Source of the DNA: Antedon mediterranea
Lineage: Eukaryota > Echinodermata > Crinoidea > Comatulida > Antedonidae
Reading direction: 5' to 3'
DNA length: 64,000 nucleotides
Assembly: GCF_964355755.1 (NCBI RefSeq)
Contig: NC_092677.1
Location: 8,563,001-8,627,000 of the forward strand
Both the position numbers and the translations under genes were made by a program. Shown in pieces: positions 62,501 through 64,000 of the stretch (within the stretch, counting starts at the first letter, position 1; the number at the start of each line of letters is the position of its first letter). The notes beneath the pieces were generated by a model. The model was not told the DNA's origin. It worked only from the letters and a program-made list of their open reading frames with translations, and did not search any database.

Positions 62501-64000
62501 TTCAATTCATTTCAAAGTAAATGTTTTTTATATATTTACAAATCATGATAAATTTACTTGCTCATTCACAAAACATTGAAAAAATAATAAATATTGAAAA
62601 TGTGTCTGTGTTTTATTTCAATACATCATTCACAATACATTGAAAATAAATAAATATTAAAAAATGTGTATGTGTCTTTATTTCAATACATCATCACAAT
62701 ACATTGAGAATAAATTAATATTAAAAAATGTGTCTGTGTCTTTATTTCAATACATTGAGAATTAAAAAATGTGTCTGTGTCTTTATTTCATTACATCATC
62801 ACAATACATAGAGAATAAATGAATAAGAAAAATGTTTCTGTGTCTTTATTTCAAAACATCATCACAATACATTGAGAATAAATAAATATTTAAAAATGTG
62901 TCTGTGTCTATTTTAATACATCATCACAATACATTGAGAATAAATAAATAAGAAAAATGTGTTTGTGTCTTTATTTCAATACATCATCACAATACATTGA
63001 GAATAAAAAAATATTTAAAAATGTGTCTGTGTCTTTATTTCAATACATCATCACAATATATTGAGAATAAATAAATATTTAAAAATGTGTCTGTGTCTTT
63101 ATTTCAATACATCATCACAATACATTGAGAATAAATAAATAAGAAAAGTGTGTTTGTGTCTTTATTTCAATACATCATCACAATACATTGAGAATAAAAA
63201 ATTAAGAAAAATGTGTCTGTGTCTTTATTTCAATACATCATCACAATACATTGAGAATAAAGAATTAAGAAAAATGTGTCTGTGTCTTTATTTCAATACA
63301 TCATCACAATACATTGAGAATAAAAAATTAAGAAAAATGTGTTTGTGTCTTTATTTCAATACATCATCACAATACATTGAGAATAAAAAATTAAGAAAAA
63401 TGTGTCTGTGTCTTTATTTCAATACATCATCACAATACATTGAGAATAAATAAATATTTAAAAATGTGTCTTTGTCTTAATTTCAATACATTACAATGCA
63501 TTGAGAATAATTAAATATTGAAAAATGTGTCTCTGTCTTAATTTCAATACATCATCACAATACATTGAGAATAAATAAATATTAAAAAATGTGTCTGTGT
63601 CTTTATTTCAATAAATCATCACAATACATTGAGAATAAATAAATAAGAAAAATGTGTTTGTTTCTTTATTTCAATACATCATCACAATACATTGAGAATA
63701 AATAAATATTTAAAAATGTGTCTGTGTCTTTATTTCAATACATCATCACAATACATTGAGAATACATAAGTAATAAAAATGTGTCTGTGTCTTTATTTCA
63801 TTACATCATCACAATACATAGAGAATAAATGAATAAGAAAAATGTGTTTGTGTCTTTATTTCAATACATCATTACAATACATTGAGAATAAATAAATATT
63901 GAAAAATGTGTCTGTGTCTTTATTTCAATACATCATCACAATACATAGAGAATAAATAAATATTTAAAAATGTGTCTGTCTTTATTTCAATATATCATCA
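59562..64000 (+). repeat. Right copy of the duplicated satellite block
   Basis: It matches 52770-57335 as described for the left copy, including the spacer at 62420-62563 and the five-monomer open frame at 63148-63453. It is still matching at the last base, so the duplication continues beyond the window. The offset change lies near 61620-61650. Confidence 0.88.

Larger units (their letters stand above)
40675..64000 (+). repeat. 63-64 bp satellite array, more than 23 kb, continuing past the window
   Basis: The consensus monomer reads AAAAATGTGTCTGTGTCTTT, ATTTCAATACATCATCACAA, TACATTGAGAATAAATAAAT and then ATTG, ATTT or AAG, giving 63-64 bp. Roughly 340-360 monomers are present. The first units (about 40675-40870) are the most diverged, as expected at an array edge. 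Subtypes ending ATTG, ATTT, AAG and AAAAATTAAG alternate in fixed orders, which reveals higher-order repeats. Each monomer contains CAATACAT twice and an AATAAA. The 101-codon open frames at 56483-56788 and 63148-63453 are five in-frame 63-bp monomers, not genes. Confidence 0.97.

Noticed and set aside
40675-64000. CRISPR-like interpretation of the regular array
   Set aside because: There are no unique spacers between repeats; monomers are contiguous and the context is eukaryotic.

Overview
This window is from a eukaryote, most likely a marine invertebrate deuterostome and probably an echinoderm. It is AT-rich, its genes are split by GT-AG introns, and it is scattered with AGGCCT/CTAGGC palindromic words of a kind common in such genomes. 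No species can be named from the sequence. Only two protein-coding genes can be reconstructed. Both give complete reading frames with every splice phase consistent.

Layout. 1-9782: gene-poor. It holds a candidate promoter with a non-coding first exon (about 1177-1346), a piggyBac-like TTAA-flanked element carrying a remnant of a transposase N-terminus (5862-6600), and a 2.0-kb terminal-inverted-repeat element (7385-9400). 9783-17536 (+): an eight-exon gene for a PKNOX/PREP TALE homeodomain factor of 521 residues. 17537-22767: the tail-to-tail interval between the two genes, with a pogo/Tigger-like pair of elements and TTAA-flanked MITEs. 22768-30647 (-): a fourteen-exon gene for nicastrin (688 residues), the large glycoprotein subunit of gamma-secretase. 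About 31085 (+): a possible first coding exon (ATG CAG, then GTAAGT) of an unidentified gene that diverges from nicastrin. 31097-40670: gene-free, dense in mobile elements. These include a 3.3-kb foldback element that hosts a nested 793-bp element with a perfect 9-bp target duplication, and a hammerhead-like core on the minus strand.

40675-64000 and beyond: a satellite array of 63-64 bp monomers more than 23 kb long. It is punctuated by fourteen copies of an unrelated GC-richer segment of about 144 bp, and has nested higher-order periods of about 0.8, 1.26 and 6.7 kb. One foreign insertion, probably a retrotransposon 3' end, lies inside it. The array runs off the right edge.

The two genes have no evident shared pathway: PKNOX is a nuclear PBX partner and nicastrin a membrane protease subunit. 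Their neighbourhood is best read as chance or ancestral synteny. The most unusual content is the satellite organisation and the accumulation of several unrelated TTAA-targeting element families. Nothing here clearly amounts to a new biological system.
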